A stretch of 64,000 nt of DNA from Poronia punctata (lineage: Eukaryota; Ascomycota; Sordariomycetes; Xylariales; Xylariaceae). The translations under genes and the position numbers were made by a program. The DNA lies in contig MU401459.1 of the NCBI GenBank assembly GCA_022579005.1, positions 310,001 through 374,000 of the forward strand. The letters run 5' to 3'. The notes under the pieces are model-generated. The model did no database searches, had not been told where the DNA came from, and saw only the letters and a list, made by a program, of their open reading frames with translations. This document shows positions 1 to 12,742 of the stretch, piece by piece. Each line of letters opens with the position of its first letter. Within the stretch, counting starts at the first letter, position 1.

Positions 1-314
1 TGTATACAGAAAGTGGAAGAAGTATTAGCCTTCCGTACCGCTGCGCTATTTACAGCTTCTCGGAACGGGAATATTCGACATATATATGACATGACATTGA
101 GCGTCCAATTCGGCCAAGCATCTGCCCTCGTAGTTTTTATACCCTCGCCAATACCACCTTCTACGGCAGAGAAGGCCGGTACAAGGTTCAAATATACCGC
201 CAAACGCCAGACCATGCAGTTAATGAGACGGCGAGCCGACTCAAATTGAGCAAAACAGAAAACTTATGGACAAGAAAAGGGAGATATGGGTCTAAAAGGA
301 GAGTGTGTATAGAC
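1..314. other. 3' flank of the M28-like gene, no gene seen
   Basis: This stretch lies downstream of the stop codon of the minus-strand peptidase-like gene and runs to the window edge. I see only short, low-quality reading frames and no RNA gene. It probably holds the 3' untranslated region and terminator of that gene. Confidence 0.5.
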
Positions 315-3105
315 TTATGCCGAGATTAGTGCGTCCGCCGCTTCCTTCATAATCTTGGCCGTCTTGTCAATGATAGTCTGTGCAAGTGACCAGTCTTTAA
401 CCTCAATCACATCGCGAATCGCTGGGAAATGGGCCTCATCACTTTCACCCCAGATTTGGGGCCCAAATACGACGTGTTTGAACTGGGTGCGGTTGGGAAT
501 CTGCCAGGAAATGCTATTAGTTTACGACAGGAAAACGTACAAGTCCGGGGAAAGAACATACGCCACCTCCAAATTCAAGGTCCAAAAGATTCGATTCGAA
601 ATGACCCATGCGGGTGTTGTGGTCTAGTCGTCGAATGCCGAGGCCTGCCGGTTCCCATCCGTTGGACGAGATGATACTCTTCTCCCAATATGGCTCGAAT
701 TGCTCAAACCGAGTTACGGCCGTGGTCACATGGTTTGCCGCTTCCTTGATAGGATCCAGGTTGATTTTTCTCTCCTTTCCCTTATTAATACCTTTCCCTT
801 CGGCCCAATGTGACAAGTCACCGACATAGCGTCCCAAGCTGGATGCGTAGCTGTTCATATCGAAGGGCAAGATAGGTCGGTCCGCCAGATCTAACACAAG
901 TAGGCCTAGGACTTGGCCGAGCAAGGCGTGGTATATGAACTCGGGATCTCCAATCGACTGCATCAAATCGAAATTATCATAAGACGAGTGGGAAGGGTGC
1001 GGCTTGCCGTCGAAGCGGATATCCAGCGAACTGGTCCCAGCAATGTCCTGAAAGGGTACGTAGTCCCCTTTGTATCCCAAGGGTTCGAGGTTAGCTTTTC
1101 TGTCGTTCCACAATGACAGGAGGGTAACGTTCGCGACGGGGTCCAGGACTCTGTCCAGAGCCCTCGTTATGAGCCTTCGGAATACAGGAGACCCAGCGGC
1201 ATGGAACTCTCGTCCAGAAACTGCAGTGTCTAGGTTAACGTATGCGAGGGCCTGCTCCTGTAATGCCTCCAGATTCTTTTCGACAAACTCGGTGCTCCCA
1301 ATCATATTGTATTCCCCAGCATCCCAACTCATGAATTCTATAGTGCGAAGCGGCCGCCAGCCCTGGGCCGCAAGTTCGCCAAACACGCGCGCCACTTCGA
1401 GCATGATAGCCGTGCCGGAATTGGGCGACGTGGCCCCGAATGCCCAGGCATCGCGGTGGTTCCCGATAATGATGGATTTCTCGCTCTGCTCGAGCCCTTC
1501 CAGCTTGGTATAAATGTTCCAGATCTTTTGCTTCTCGACTTCGTCCTGCTGGTTCTTCAGACGTACAATTGGCGAGGAAGAATTACCTGACCACCACTTG
1601 ACGTCAGGGACGCGGCCTCTCCAGTGCTCGGGACATGGTTCGCCGAAACCCTGAATATGCTGTAACAACACTTGCGCATCCCGCCAGGCGATCGGCAGAC
1701 TCGGTATATGCACAAGCCCTTTGGTTTTCTCTTTCGACTGACGAACTTGGCCCTCCGTGCTTTCCCAAGTGGGGGTAAGCACGTCACCAACAACCCAACT
1801 GCTCAAGCTGACGGAGCCCCTTTGGACGCCGTCGGCGGGCATGGTCCGTCCCTTGGGCGCCGGATCGCCGTGGACAAAGCCATTCTCGGCAGGGTCGCTG
1901 TAGATGATGCAGCCAGCAAAGCCCGCCATCTCTGCTGCCTTGACCTTGAGCGCTTGATCACGTTGGGTGCCGCCGTATCGGACGAGTGCTATCGCGCCTT
2001 TGGTGTCGATACCCTTGTTAGCAAGTCTCTTGAAATCCTCCCGAGATCCGTAGTTGGCGTATATTAAGGGGCCTTGAACATCGCCCGACTTCGAATGGCC
2101 GTGAAACGCATAAGTTTGGCGGCCTGCCGATTCCCCCCCGACCTCAGGCTCCTCCAACGCGGCAGTCCAAGTTGCCTTTTGACCGTCAGGCGACATAATT
2201 TGGACGGCCCGTCCACCTTTCTTCGGGTAATTAAGGTAAACATAATACTCATCCACGAGGACTTGGTCGAAGCCGTTCTTGGAAAAGCTATTATGAACGT
2301 CCATTGCCAGCGCATAATCGCCTTCTGTACCAGCTATGTGCGCAAAGCTGGTGAAGTGCCTAGATGTTTCTTTGATCTGTTCACGGTCGATGTTGAGCTG
2401 GACAAAACGTCTAACGTCCTCGGGGTCGAACATTCGGCCATTCAATCGCCTCGATACGTTGCCAAACAGGTCGCTGATGAAGAGAAGATATACAGAGCCC
2501 ATTATGACCATTAGAGCAAGCAGCCGACCGACAAATAAAAGGGCGTCGCGGCTGTTTATCGCGGGAAGCATGCTGGCGACTCTCCTCCACATACCGGCTT
2601 CGTTCGGCTCGGTATTCGCGTTATTGGCACTGTCATTATCAGTCTGGCGGGGAAGCCGAACCGTTAACCGTGGTAACCGCCATCTCCACTTCCACTTCCA
2701 CTGTGGGAGGGAAAACCGGGAGAACCCTATCCTTTTTGTCCAAGATGAAGTACTTCTGCCTTGGTCATTTAGAGGGTCTTCTACTTCCAGCTCTTGCATC
2801 TCTCGCCGCACTTGGGCCCCGTCTACTTGGCTATCGTCATCGTCGTCTTCGTCGTCAAGGCTCCAGACTGACTCCTCATCGTCTGTCTCGACGCGTGGTG
2901 GTCGGTAGCCTGCGGGCGCCCTTCTTGGCGGGTTTTCCCGTCCGGCATGATATAGGAGGGACTGTGCTTCCGTTTCGTGGTCGGGCCGACTGTCTATGGG
3001 GGACGGCGGTGGCGGCCATTGCGAAGACGATGCGCCACCCGCGGTAGCTTCGTCATAAGATGGTATAGGAGGTGCCGGTTCATACCGGGATTTCTCGGAC
3101 GGCAT
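315..3105 (-). CDS. Type II membrane protein of the M28 / transferrin-receptor / Vps70-Tre1 family, probable pseudoenzyme
   Basis: Two exons, complement(315..500, 562..3105), give 909 residues. The 61-nt intron has a GTATGT donor, a CTAAT branch and a CAG acceptor in phase 0; splicing restores a family-typical helical C-terminus. The order is an acidic, proline-rich cytosolic N-terminus, one transmembrane helix (about residues 189-211), a PA-type insert, an M28 peptidase-like domain and a dimerisation-like C-terminal domain. In glutamate carboxypeptidase II two zinc ions and a Glu general base do catalysis. Here the GNHRDAW histidine (H550) is kept, but the bridging Asp is Ser (S560, in ATSPNSG) and the general-base Glu is Gly (G597, in WDAGEYN). 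This suggests a receptor or adaptor role like yeast Tre1/Tre2 or transferrin receptor rather than peptidase activity. The start is the first ATG of the long frame. Family assignment is strong; the function is inferred. Confidence 0.9.
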
Positions 3106-5670
3106 TGCGCAAGGCTATGGGGAGGCTATGATTAACTTCGGATTCGAGGGCAGCGCATCGGAATAAGGATAATCGCAATTGTTGGCGGCAATATTATTGA
3201 GACCCTATCCCCGCGGTATGAGACTAAAACCAACAAGTAGATACAGGTCTGGTTCGCCAAAGTAAGGTCGATCAATCGAAGTCGGTTTGCTATCAACGAG
3301 TCGTGGATAAAGGAGCGAATGGATGACCGGCTTGGCCGAGTCGGTAGTTTTGATTTACAGGAGGTAGTCACAATAAGGAGAAGGAGAGAGAACAGTAATT
3401 GCGAAACAGGTACATCTCTAGGCTCTAATCAACCACTGTTTCAACATCGGACATAGAAAACGTGTCAGGATGGGATGTGGTTTAGGATTTCTAGATAGGA
3501 CAGAATATATGGGCAAGTTCCTTTTGGGAATATGTTATGTCGGACAAGAGATTGACGACTTTCCTTTCGCCATGTACGAGTACGTGTACGTCGGCACGTC
3601 GGGTACGTAGGTACACCTTTCAAGCTACCGTACTGGTTGCTGACGGGTCAAACACAGAGAACTGGCCAACTACAGGTGATTTGGAGTGCTCACTGATATG
3701 TACAAGTAGACCCGAAAGTAAAAGAGACTAACAGTATTAGTGTAGATTAGGTGGATTTGGGCTAACCGCAATGGCGCGACTGTGGCTGCGAAAGCCTGGG
3801 CAGAGCTGGGCAGCCAGTCGTCCCTTGCCATCTCACCGTGCTCACGTGATACATTCAAATTAGCGCCAGAAAGACGGTTATGGCCATGTTTCTCTCGTAG
3901 AACAAGTGGCGTTGATACAAACATGATTATATTACACGTGGGTTGGATTGACTTACGAGTATGTGTTGGTACTCCTATATGCGGTACAAACCCAGAATTT
4001 AAATACAGCAACCATAGGATCTGCCTCTCGTCAAACAGGTGTAGCCTGTAGAGGGAGACCGGAAGTCGGCTATGAGTGTCAGCCTGCCAAGTAGCAATCT
4101 GATGGGCGCCAGTCTCGCAACAACTCTCTACATAGTGTGAGGAGTGAACCCCTGAATACATATCAATGGCTGTTATCGCTATAACCTCCGGCAACTTGAG
4201 CACTCGCCGGCGAGCGGCCGGGACGGCTCTCCCGGGTACCTTTTATATTTCTGTCCTTTGCTTGACACTCGCCTGCAGGAAAAGCTCTGCACATTGAAGC
4301 ATTATGTTATCCTCGGGCTCGGGTCCTTCCGTGCGTTCAATATCTCTGTAGTCTAGTTCCTCGCGATCATATAGTTTGACGGCCTTCTGCCGGGGCAGGT
4401 GCCCAGCCTGGCCATGCAAATGTACTGGAGGGTGCGCCGGGCAGTTGGTACGCTTCCGTGTCGATGATGCTAGTTTACGATTTACTTGTCGCCACTCTTA
4501 TTGCCGCCGTGTCCCGCCGTCAAGTACTGACCCTTTGCATTCGTACGCACGGAGTGTGGCCTGTGTTAAGATAGTCTGACTCGGGTTCGTGCTAGAGCCA
4601 GATTACTCAAGGACAGAAATTGGCTCTTTAGTTTCCGTGGTTCAAAAGCAAAACCTCTACTTGCCCCGATAAGCATGGGTATCCTTCCCGATGACAAATG
4701 ACAAAGATGTTGGTTGTTTGTGCTGGAGATCAGGCAAGGATCCAGTTACTTGCAATCCTGCACAGGGAAAATAATTTCCAGACAGTCCAAGGAACCTTCT
4801 TTGTTATCTGGGATTCCCGGTGAAAATCGGCAAGAAGTCAGCCGAGTCTATCGCAGCCATGTCGCCTAGAAGGAAGCACACCCTGTCGTAACATCTCTTC
4901 TACACCTATAATAGTCGGTAATTAGTTACTGGTAAACCTTTATCACTTGGATCTTATATTTGTTGATGCACAGGAATTGGAAAGGAGAGAAGTCCTTACT
5001 ACCTCTATTCGGCTCTTGATTAGCATGGCCTTTCGAGGCCTATAAACCCATCTTTGTGATGCAGAATATTGTGCGGACAACGAAGGGCAATACATTGCAC
5101 CTATACCCGTATCCGCACCTTTTTAAGGTGCCAAATTGTCAGAAAGGGACGTAACACGCAAAACAATGTGTTGACAACCTACGTAAGCTTTATGCTTAAC
5201 TGCATACCAGACCTACGCTTTGATCTCCGCACAGTAAAAAGCGCATTGCACCAGACGCACTACGAGCACTAGACTACCAGTAAAATCAAGATAGGTAACA
5301 GTACTCAGTGGCCACCCCATTGTATCATTGGCTTAAAAGCATCCACCTTTAGCTTACTAACCTTGTTTTGGACGACACCAACACGTCACACTAACCCCTC
5401 GTCAAAAACCCCGCAGTGTCAGTTTTAGTTCACGAAAAGTGACGAGGGGCAGTTGGGCACTACCGCTTTATCTTTATCCACTCGCACACATCGTCTCGAG
5501 ATCCCAACCCCGGCCTTGATTAGTTCATCGTTGGTCCGTTTTCCTAAGCCCTACCATCTTTCCTAAAGAACAAACTATTTAAGGCACCGTCATTCTGACC
5601 AGAACAGCACGCAATCGGCCTTGTCAATTAGCTTCCTCAAAATCATATCTCACATTCCCCGATAGTCACC
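3106..5670. other. Divergent intergenic region (2.6 kb)
   Basis: This lies between two divergently transcribed genes and should hold both promoters. Two copies of the 8-mer TACGAGTA occur at 3575 and 3954. No frame looks like a real protein, and no tRNA B-box was seen. A C/T-rich stretch precedes the HAD gene start. Confidence 0.5.
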
Positions 5671-6489
5671 ATGCCTCGCGTAAGTTCCAGCCGGCTCGAA
5701 CGTTGCAACGCGCCAAGATGTGCACCATGACTTACAATGAATTCATAATAGGTCAAGTACATCCTCCTCGACTGCGACAACACCCTCTGCTTGTCGGAGC
5801 GTCTTGCCTTCGAAGCTTGCACCGACCTGACCAACGAGGTTCTGGAGAAATGGGGCAAGTCCGATCGATACACCGTTGACCAGCTGCTTGAGGACTTCGT
5901 TGGCCACAACTTCCGTGGCATGCTCGTCGGCCTCCAGAAGAAGCATGGCTTCACTATGACACCCGAGGAGGTCGATGCCTACGTTGACCGCGAGCTGGGT
6001 GCTGTTACTGCCAAGCTGAGCGAGAAGTGCACTCCCTGCCCCGGCGTGCCTGAGCAACTAGAGTCTCTTCGCCAGCAGGGATACCCGATGTCCGTTGTGA
6101 GCACTTCAGCCAAGCCCCGTGTTGTTGCTTCTCTGAAGAAGACGGGCATCGACAAATACTTTCCCGACGAGCATGTCTACAGTGCTGCCACCAGCTTGAA
6201 CCCCCCGTCTAGCAAGCCTGACCCCGCCATCTACAACTACGCTTGCCAGCAGCTGGGAATCAAGAATAGTGAGTGTGTCACTGTCGAGGACAGCAAGAGC
6301 GGTGCCACTGCCGCCATGCGTGCCGGTATCCCTCTTATCGGCTACGTTGGTGTCTATGGCCTCGAGGAGGGCAAGGAGAAGATGGAACAGATGGCTACCC
6401 TACTCAAGGAACAGTGCAACGCCGCTGCCATCATGTACGACTGGAAGGAGTTCCCCGACATCCTGAAGAAGATCGAGGAGAGTTTGTAA
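5671..6489 (+). CDS. HAD-superfamily hydrolase (phosphoglycolate / glycerol-3-phosphate phosphatase-like)
   Basis: join(5671..5679, 5752..6489), 248 residues. The first exon is only nine bases (Met-Pro-Arg) and is followed by a 72-nt intron (GTAAGT donor, ATAG acceptor). Splicing places the catalytic loop DCDNT at residues 10-14, where D10 should be the nucleophile and D12 the acid/base. An alpha-helical cap follows (about 20-85), then motif II around the Ser/Thr of VVSTSAKPR, the motif III Lys near SSKPDPAIY and motif IV VEDSKSGATAA, which binds magnesium. The layout is that of subfamily I HAD phosphatases acting on small sugar or glycerol phosphates. The exact substrate cannot be read from sequence. 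It is cytosolic by appearance, with no signal or membrane segment. Confidence 0.92.
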
Positions 6490-9400
6490 GTTGCTTGTCA
6501 ACGACTAGTACCCACAAGTGGCCGGGCAATTGCGGCTACCTTAGGTGGGGCTAAGATTATGAGTGATGACAGCCAGGACTCACGAACTTCCACATCGGTT
6601 CAGCTCAAACTCTAGCGAACCCGGGCATGGGTTAGATAGACGGTATACTGAGAACGACAGATAGACCAATGTAGACAAAAAAAGAACGTCGTTTCATCAA
6701 TGCAGAACATCCCAAGGTCGTGTGTCGTATAACGAACATAATCATATTTGAGTGAGAATAGATATCTTAATTATCCCGTCAGCAAATGCGAGTCATGCTG
6801 CTTTGCAGTTTAAGCTCCATGTTGGCCACGAGCTCTCTAGGGGTCCTAAGGGCCCGAGGATCTAGAAATGAAGTAGAAGCAATATAAAATTAAGGCTTGA
6901 CCGGTATGTCCCACTGATAAGCTTAACAGTGAAACCTATTCATAGTAGCTGACTTTATGTAATTACTTCGTTTGAAGCGATCGGTAGTGGCAGTTGTCAA
7001 GTAGGCTAGTCCACTATTAGCCGCACCTAGTTTGATTTCTAACTTGCATCCCTTTGAGTCAATCCAGCCTACTGTCTCTCTACTTGTCCCCGTCGACTAT
7101 CCTGACGGAAATTCTGGATGTAAATATTTAATACGCCTCTTGTGTATTACAACGAGTATGTAATTGCCCCTCCGACGTGAGGGGTTTGACATGGGCGGGG
7201 CCTATCAGCAAAGTACCGGCATTGATCCACAATCAAGAATGGCTCCACAACCCACTTGACACTTGCAAGCTCAGCCATGTACTCGTACTGTGTATGTATA
7301 CTTACTTATACATGAAAAACTTTTTAAGTCATATGCATTTCACGACAATATCGACGAGTACGGTCCTGATGCAGGTTAGGAACGGTTGAAGGGTCAGATA
7401 CGCTACGAATCTTTATTCCGATGAAACATTATCTAGTCGTTGAGGCGCGACGGTAGGTTATAGAGGCCCGATGAATACACGTCTATGAGGGGAAGGGGAC
7501 CGAAAACAGAAAGATGCAAATGTAAATAGCATCCCTCGAACGCGGTAGACAGTACGAGAGACTTGCAGAACGGTGGATATCGCGCACATATCTTTACTGC
7601 TCAGCCATTGCAGAATCAGGCCATCCGTTTGGAACTTTTGAACGTTTCAAGCTGAGCGTGCAGGAAGGATACTTATTAGGTATTTAATTACCTAGGTTAA
7701 GCCACCTGCTCATTTTACATACCTTCATTTTGAATTTGACGAGCTAAGACATCTATAAAGGGATGAGTCCCTTCACCCCATCAGCTTAAGATAATCAACT
7801 CAAACTTGGGATCCCAGACATTGTTACACTCTTTTACAACATTTCCAAGCATACTCGTAGATTATTATTCCGCTACGTGGAGGGTCGGGGTCAGATATTG
7901 TAACTTTTGATAATACGGAATTTTGACTTAGGCTAGACCTAGGATTGTGGGACACAAGGGACGTCCCGATTGGGTGGTATGGATGTTTTTGTTGGCAATA
8001 CATCCCCCAAAACTCGTATTATTTCCTTACCCAAGCTGCAAGGAATACAATGCCATGATTGGAGAAGGTCTGCTCAATACGAGCGGTGACAGATTGTCAC
8101 GGAATGGAAATACCCTGCCTGCTTAATACTAAATTATTTTCATATTTTCATTGAAGTGTATATCTATACTTTGCTGTGGAGGCCGAGATGGTTAACTAGG
8201 TGGTCCTTGGTCCGATTCTGTTTTGCCCGAGTAGGTAAAAGCAAGAAATGCAGGGCTCAGCTCTTTCTGTAGGTTAGATTGATGGGAAAGTTGCAGTTGG
8301 GTAACAAACTATTTATGAATCATTAAATGAGCGCGACGAGCCAGATCATGTGCCGCTTAGTTGAGGTTACCTGTCTGATGAAACATATCTATTAAAAAAA
8401 AGGAAAAAGGACAGACATACTCGTCGAAGTCGAAGACCTCCGGGTGATCGGCCTAGGCCTGGCCGGCCAACCACACAAATGCATGAACTAGCGTCGTTAC
8501 CTATGTCAACTTACTTACGTGGGCAAATCATGCTGTGCGACACAAGATTCAAATGACCAATACAACGAAGTAGCAATGAGCCATTTGGGATTTCGAGGTC
8601 GAGTTTATCTGAACCTCGTTGGATAGTTTTACTCGTACACACGGATTTTAAGCATATATCGGCTCCGTTGTAAAGGATGTGCGCCCGTCAGCGCTACCGT
8701 CGAGAGCGGGCAGTTATTATTAATAAGTGTATTTGGACAGACTGCCAACGTAGTATTTACGAGTATAGCAGAATGTTACACTTATATAGGTTCACAGCAG
8801 ACGCCTCGAGAGTCCATGTTGTTTAGGGTACGACGACAAGATATATTGTCGGGCCGACAAGCATAACAACAACCTGAATCTTCGAGACTTAGCAATAGGT
8901 AGGTACCTACCCACTGGTGTTAAGTGCGGTAAAGAATTTCAGGTGCCCCGAATTCCATAGAGCACGAGTAGTAATATAAGTACCCCAGAAATGTACCTGA
9001 GTAGGTCCCAAGGAATCGCAAAGTACTTTCCTATGGTCTTTCCCGATCCATTTCTAGATCTTTCTAGGCCAACAGGATGGAATTTGCTAACCTAGCTTTC
9101 TACGAGTAGGCCAGATGCAAAAGCTCCAGAAAAACCGCGCCATATCAGCCCATTGGCTATCTGGACTCTTAACTAGAGTGCCTGACTAAAACACCGGTCA
9201 CATGGCTCCGATAGCCTTTCGAAGAAGGGGGCAACCACCTACGTGTATAAACATACAATATTCTAATATGTTTTGAATAAGGGAATAGTTGCACATGCCG
9301 CATGGCAATAACAATTCGTATGTTCCCAATTTCCAAAAAGTGCAGCAGCTGAGCAAGACATCCAGGCCATCACCAAGGGTAGGTGCCGCGGGACGTGGCT

Positions 9401-10487
9401 TAAGAAAGAATAAAATTACCAATATGACCCGAGCGAGGAGCAAGTGGAGCCGGAACGGTAATCACACCCCCCTTACCCTTGTAATACATCAAAAAAATGG
9501 CCTGTCCACCCACAAGCTGATCTCCCACTTCGAGTCCCGACGTCCAATCATATGAGAGGAATTGGATTATATTGGGTAAGTCAGAGACACGAATCGAGAT
9601 AGACACAGCGCCTACGACCCTGGTAACGGGCTGCTACCCTGTCCCCCCTGTCTAGCGCGCTGCCCAATAGATCGCGTTTATGGGAAAGTTTGGCGATGAT
9701 CCCCTTTTTTATCACCCGTCTCTTTTCCAAATGACTACGTACCTTTGATCGAGGTCCACTCGTATTAACTCCTCTTCTCCAGACAGAAGAAATGGGGAGA
9801 GACTGGGATGTGTTAGGATAGGTTTTTATATAAAAATACTACACTGTAACATGTGTATCACGTAGGTCTTGATAACAACCCCCTAAACTTACGAGTAGAT
9901 GCGAGATTGACGACGGTTATACTCGTAGAACAATGTTGACTACAAGTGAGGACGGATGGCCAAGAGGGCTACGGAGTCTTGAAATGAGCGGCGTCTTTTA
10001 TATCTATACCAACTATCAGACACTATGTAAAACGCATGAGTCGTGAAGTGTTCGTTGGCCCGTGGATGCAAGTACACGTACACGGCCACGTGAAAGTACA
10101 TGTTTTGTATCCTACCGACCTGTAACATGCCGCTCTAAGGGTGACCAGACTTCATGATACATATAATACCACAGTATAATTTCTTCTTATTACGTGGTAG
10201 ATAGGTACCTATTATAACACTACCCTCCCTTTTCAACCGTGGTTCTACCTGGTTCTGTTCGCCCACCCCCTTGCCCATCCCCCGGGGTTGTCTTATAAAA
10301 TAGAAAATCCGTTGTCTTTTGCTCGCTCGCTCCCCGACCAGAATCTCCACCTACTCACACTCGCTTCTACTCTCGTTTTTATCCTTTGCGGCATCACGTT
10401 CGTTGAACCTGTACAGAACAAGAGACGGGAATCTTTCGATATTGATATATACTAATATATTCTCTAATAATCTAATCATCGTCCAAG
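6490..10487. other. 4-kb gene-free region rich in TACTCGTA motifs
   Basis: No reading frame here has splice partners, recognisable motifs or coding-like composition. Copies of TACTCGTA/TACGAGTA lie at 7280, 7852, 8630, 8758, 9101, 9890 and 9920. Tracts of TAGGTA/TACCTA type occur, for example near 8897-8913. Two abutting 10-bp palindromes lie at 8450-8469. A TATA-like, pyrimidine-rich stretch precedes the gene at 10488. Decayed repeats cannot be excluded by eye. Confidence 0.45.
8450..8469. repeat. Two abutting perfect 10-bp palindromes
   Basis: GGCCTAGGCC (8450-8459) is directly followed by TGGCCGGCCA (8460-8469). Each is its own reverse complement. They form a GC-only island in an AT-rich intergenic region. 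Function is unknown; a dimeric transcription-factor site is possible, and chance is possible too. Confidence 0.6.
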
Positions 10488-11163
10488 ATGCGTTTCACTT
10501 CTTTCGTTGCCGCCGGCCTCTTCGCAATTGCTGCGAACGCCCAGTCCAGCACTACCCAGGCTCCCGCCACTACCGTCAGTGTCGATCCCGCTCAGTCGTC
10601 TGCTGTTGATGAGATCACCGAATGCCTCGCTGCCTGTGAGTATATAGGACCGTTATCCCAACCCAAGGAAGACTTTAAAAGCTAATTTTATAACCAATCC
10701 AACAGGCGATGAGAGCGACACCGTGTGCCGGGCCCACTGCATCGCGGTCCCTAGCCCAGACAGCCAGAACGTGAACGAGACGACCACGTGCGTAGCCAAC
10801 TGCGACCAGGGAAGCGGTTCAGCCGCCGACAACGCCGCTTACGGCGACTGCGTCTCCAACTGCATCGGCCAGTTCTACTTCACCAACACCGGCACGCCCG
10901 ACCTGGCGACCTCCAGCAAGGCCGGCAGCAACACCGAGAATGGCGGCAGCAGCGTCACCCAGGTTCCTACCACCATCACCTCGGGCGGCTCCACTTACAC
11001 CACCCATGTCCCTAGCACCACCGGCGGCAGCAGCAACTCCGACGATGATGCCCCTCCGACCAGCTCCTCCTCCGCTGCCGCTGCTACCATGTATCCTCAC
11101 GCCGGTACCATCGGCACCGGTCTCGGCTTTGTCGGTCTGCTAGCCGGCGTCTTTGCTCTATAA
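10488..11163 (+). CDS. Secreted cysteine-rich, Ser/Thr-rich GPI-anchored cell-wall protein
   Basis: join(10488..10635, 10706..11163), 201 residues. The 70-nt intron (GTGAGT donor, ACAG acceptor, phase 1) joins ..CLAAC to DES... Residues 1-18 form a signal peptide ending at ANA before Gln. A region with paired cysteines follows (CLAAC, VCRAHC, TCVANC, DCVSNC), then a Ser/Thr/Gly-rich stalk suited to O-glycosylation. The end is a short hydrophobic tail (GTGLGFVGLLAGVFAL), the usual GPI-addition signal. The product is therefore predicted at the plasma membrane or cell wall. The regular C-x3-C spacing suggests a small disulphide-bonded domain. I know similar small fungal wall proteins, but none with a defined biochemical role that I can name here. 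Confidence 0.88.
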
Positions 11164-11622
11164 ATCGGGCCGGAGAGTTGACGATGCAATTAATATCTAC
11201 CATTATATAACTACTATACCACATTTATTTCAGCTTTGGCGAAAACATGCTTTGTGCAGCCGCCTTGGGTTAATTTTTGGATGGACTTTATTTTGGAACC
11301 AAGGAGCGAATGCATGTGTTTGGTATCTTTGATACTTGTGGTCTGCTTGTCATTGGAGGGCGGAGTTCGGGGAGAGACGAGGGGAATAATAGTTTACTGA
11401 AGAGCGATGAATTGATATCAACGATACATAAAGAACAGACGCTGGTTTCGTTCCCTTTTGATACCGCTGCAATACACATGTTAGCAATCTGGCACGAGAA
11501 TAAGGTAAAAACTTAGGTTGTTGTGATTTGGTTCTGCTTTTTATCATGTGCGTGTCTTGAATCTCAGATCGCATCGTCTCCTTATACGCTGAAACTGGTT
11601 GCTTCTTTTCACCATATATACA
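11164..11622. other. Convergent intergenic spacer
   Basis: This sits between the 3' ends of the GPI-type protein gene and the mde1 gene. It probably contains both terminators. No additional gene is supported. Confidence 0.5.
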
Positions 11623-12742
11623 TCATGCCTCTGACTTCGTGGCAGTTCTTCCAGTCGGCAAGGTCTCTTTGATGTCGCTCAACCAGGGGATGCCGAGCTG
11701 ATGCATCTGTACCGCTAATTGGAATAGGTAGTCAAGGCTGGCGAGGAGAGAAGAGATCAAAATGTCAGTCGGTCTCTTGCGCGAGGAGAAGGAGAAGAAG
11801 GGATAGAGAAATGGGGGACTCACCTCTCGCACATAGTTTTCGCCTTGTGTACGTTGTCTCCCCAGACATAGACACCATGTCTGCGGACGAGCACGGCGTA
11901 CGTATCGGGGTACTTCTCCATAGCCTCCTCCAGGAACTCGGTGAGATCCTCTTCGTGGGCTGTGTTCTCGATGACGGGGATGCGCAGGGTATCATGGTAA
12001 CCCAGGCTCCCCGTCTTACCCGGGCCGCGGCCGAATCCCTTGATCTGCTCGATGTTGTTGATCTCGAAGAGACGGTCGCCTCGGCCAGGCCCGCGGGCCT
12101 CGAGCAGCAACGTCACAAGAACGGCCCACTGCGAGTGCGTGTGGATGCAGCAACCGGCCCCGCGCCGCGTGAAGGCCGCCAGGAAGAGCGGCGTGCATTG
12201 CGAAGGCCTGCCATGCGGGGGCGATCGGATGTAAGTGCGGTTCTTCAGGTCCGACTGTTGCCGTTGCAGGGATAGCACGTAGAGGTCCGACGCCTTCATC
12301 AGCTCCTTTTGCACTCCTGACGGTGCTACGTACACTAAGTCCCTAGGTTGCGCATGTTGTGTGAGACGAGAGAGCTTAGAAATATCCCAGGCAAATATTT
12401 CATAGTGAGTGATGATGGATGAGAGAAGACATGATGTCAGATGAACTCCTTTCACTTGAGGGTGTGGTAATAAACAGTGTAGTGTATAAAAGCACATGTA
12501 TATCTGGGATTGAAGCAAACTACGAGAAAATACGCCATGGGGTGCTGAGGGGAAATAAAAAAATGAGTCTGAGGAGGGCCTCACCCATCTCGAATCGAGC
12601 ATCCACCACCTGTTCCTGTAACCCAACCAAGGGTCCAAAACTTAGCGCATAATGAAGGGATAAGGTTTGCCGGGTGATCGCGGTCATCCGAAGTGATGAG
12701 ATGATCGTTATTCTCCCGTTCGGGCTTCTGGTCGTCACCCAT
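11623..12742 (-). CDS. mde1: Methylthioribulose-1-phosphate dehydratase (methionine salvage)
   Basis: complement(11623..11737, 11824..12342, 12585..12742), 263 residues. It is a class II aldolase/adducin-fold enzyme that dehydrates 5-methylthioribulose-1-phosphate in the cytosolic methionine-salvage pathway. The protein begins MGDDQ and has the family's [10 protein letters not shown] loop near residue 40, [13 protein letters not shown] near 57 and zinc-ligand histidines H120 and H122 in [18 protein letters not shown] and RRHGVYVWG, the latter holding a further zinc His, follow in the C-terminal third. Both introns are GT-AG; the first (242 nt) is long for this window, and both are in phase 2. 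The length fits the family (about 240-270). Starts further downstream would remove the conserved N-terminal loop. Confidence 0.94.

Noticed and set aside
3670..4203. 177-codon frame on the minus strand between the first two genes
   Set aside because: It begins without an ATG, has no recognisable motif or coding-like composition, and lies in a promoter region.
5743..6057. Antisense frames opposite the HAD gene
   Set aside because: They mirror the codon bias of the sense gene and show no domain features. The same applies to antisense frames over calnexin, mde1, PI-PLC and the PHD gene.
9289..9606. Overlapping short frames on both strands in the 4-kb gap
   Set aside because: No splice partners, no motif and no composition typical of coding sequence.
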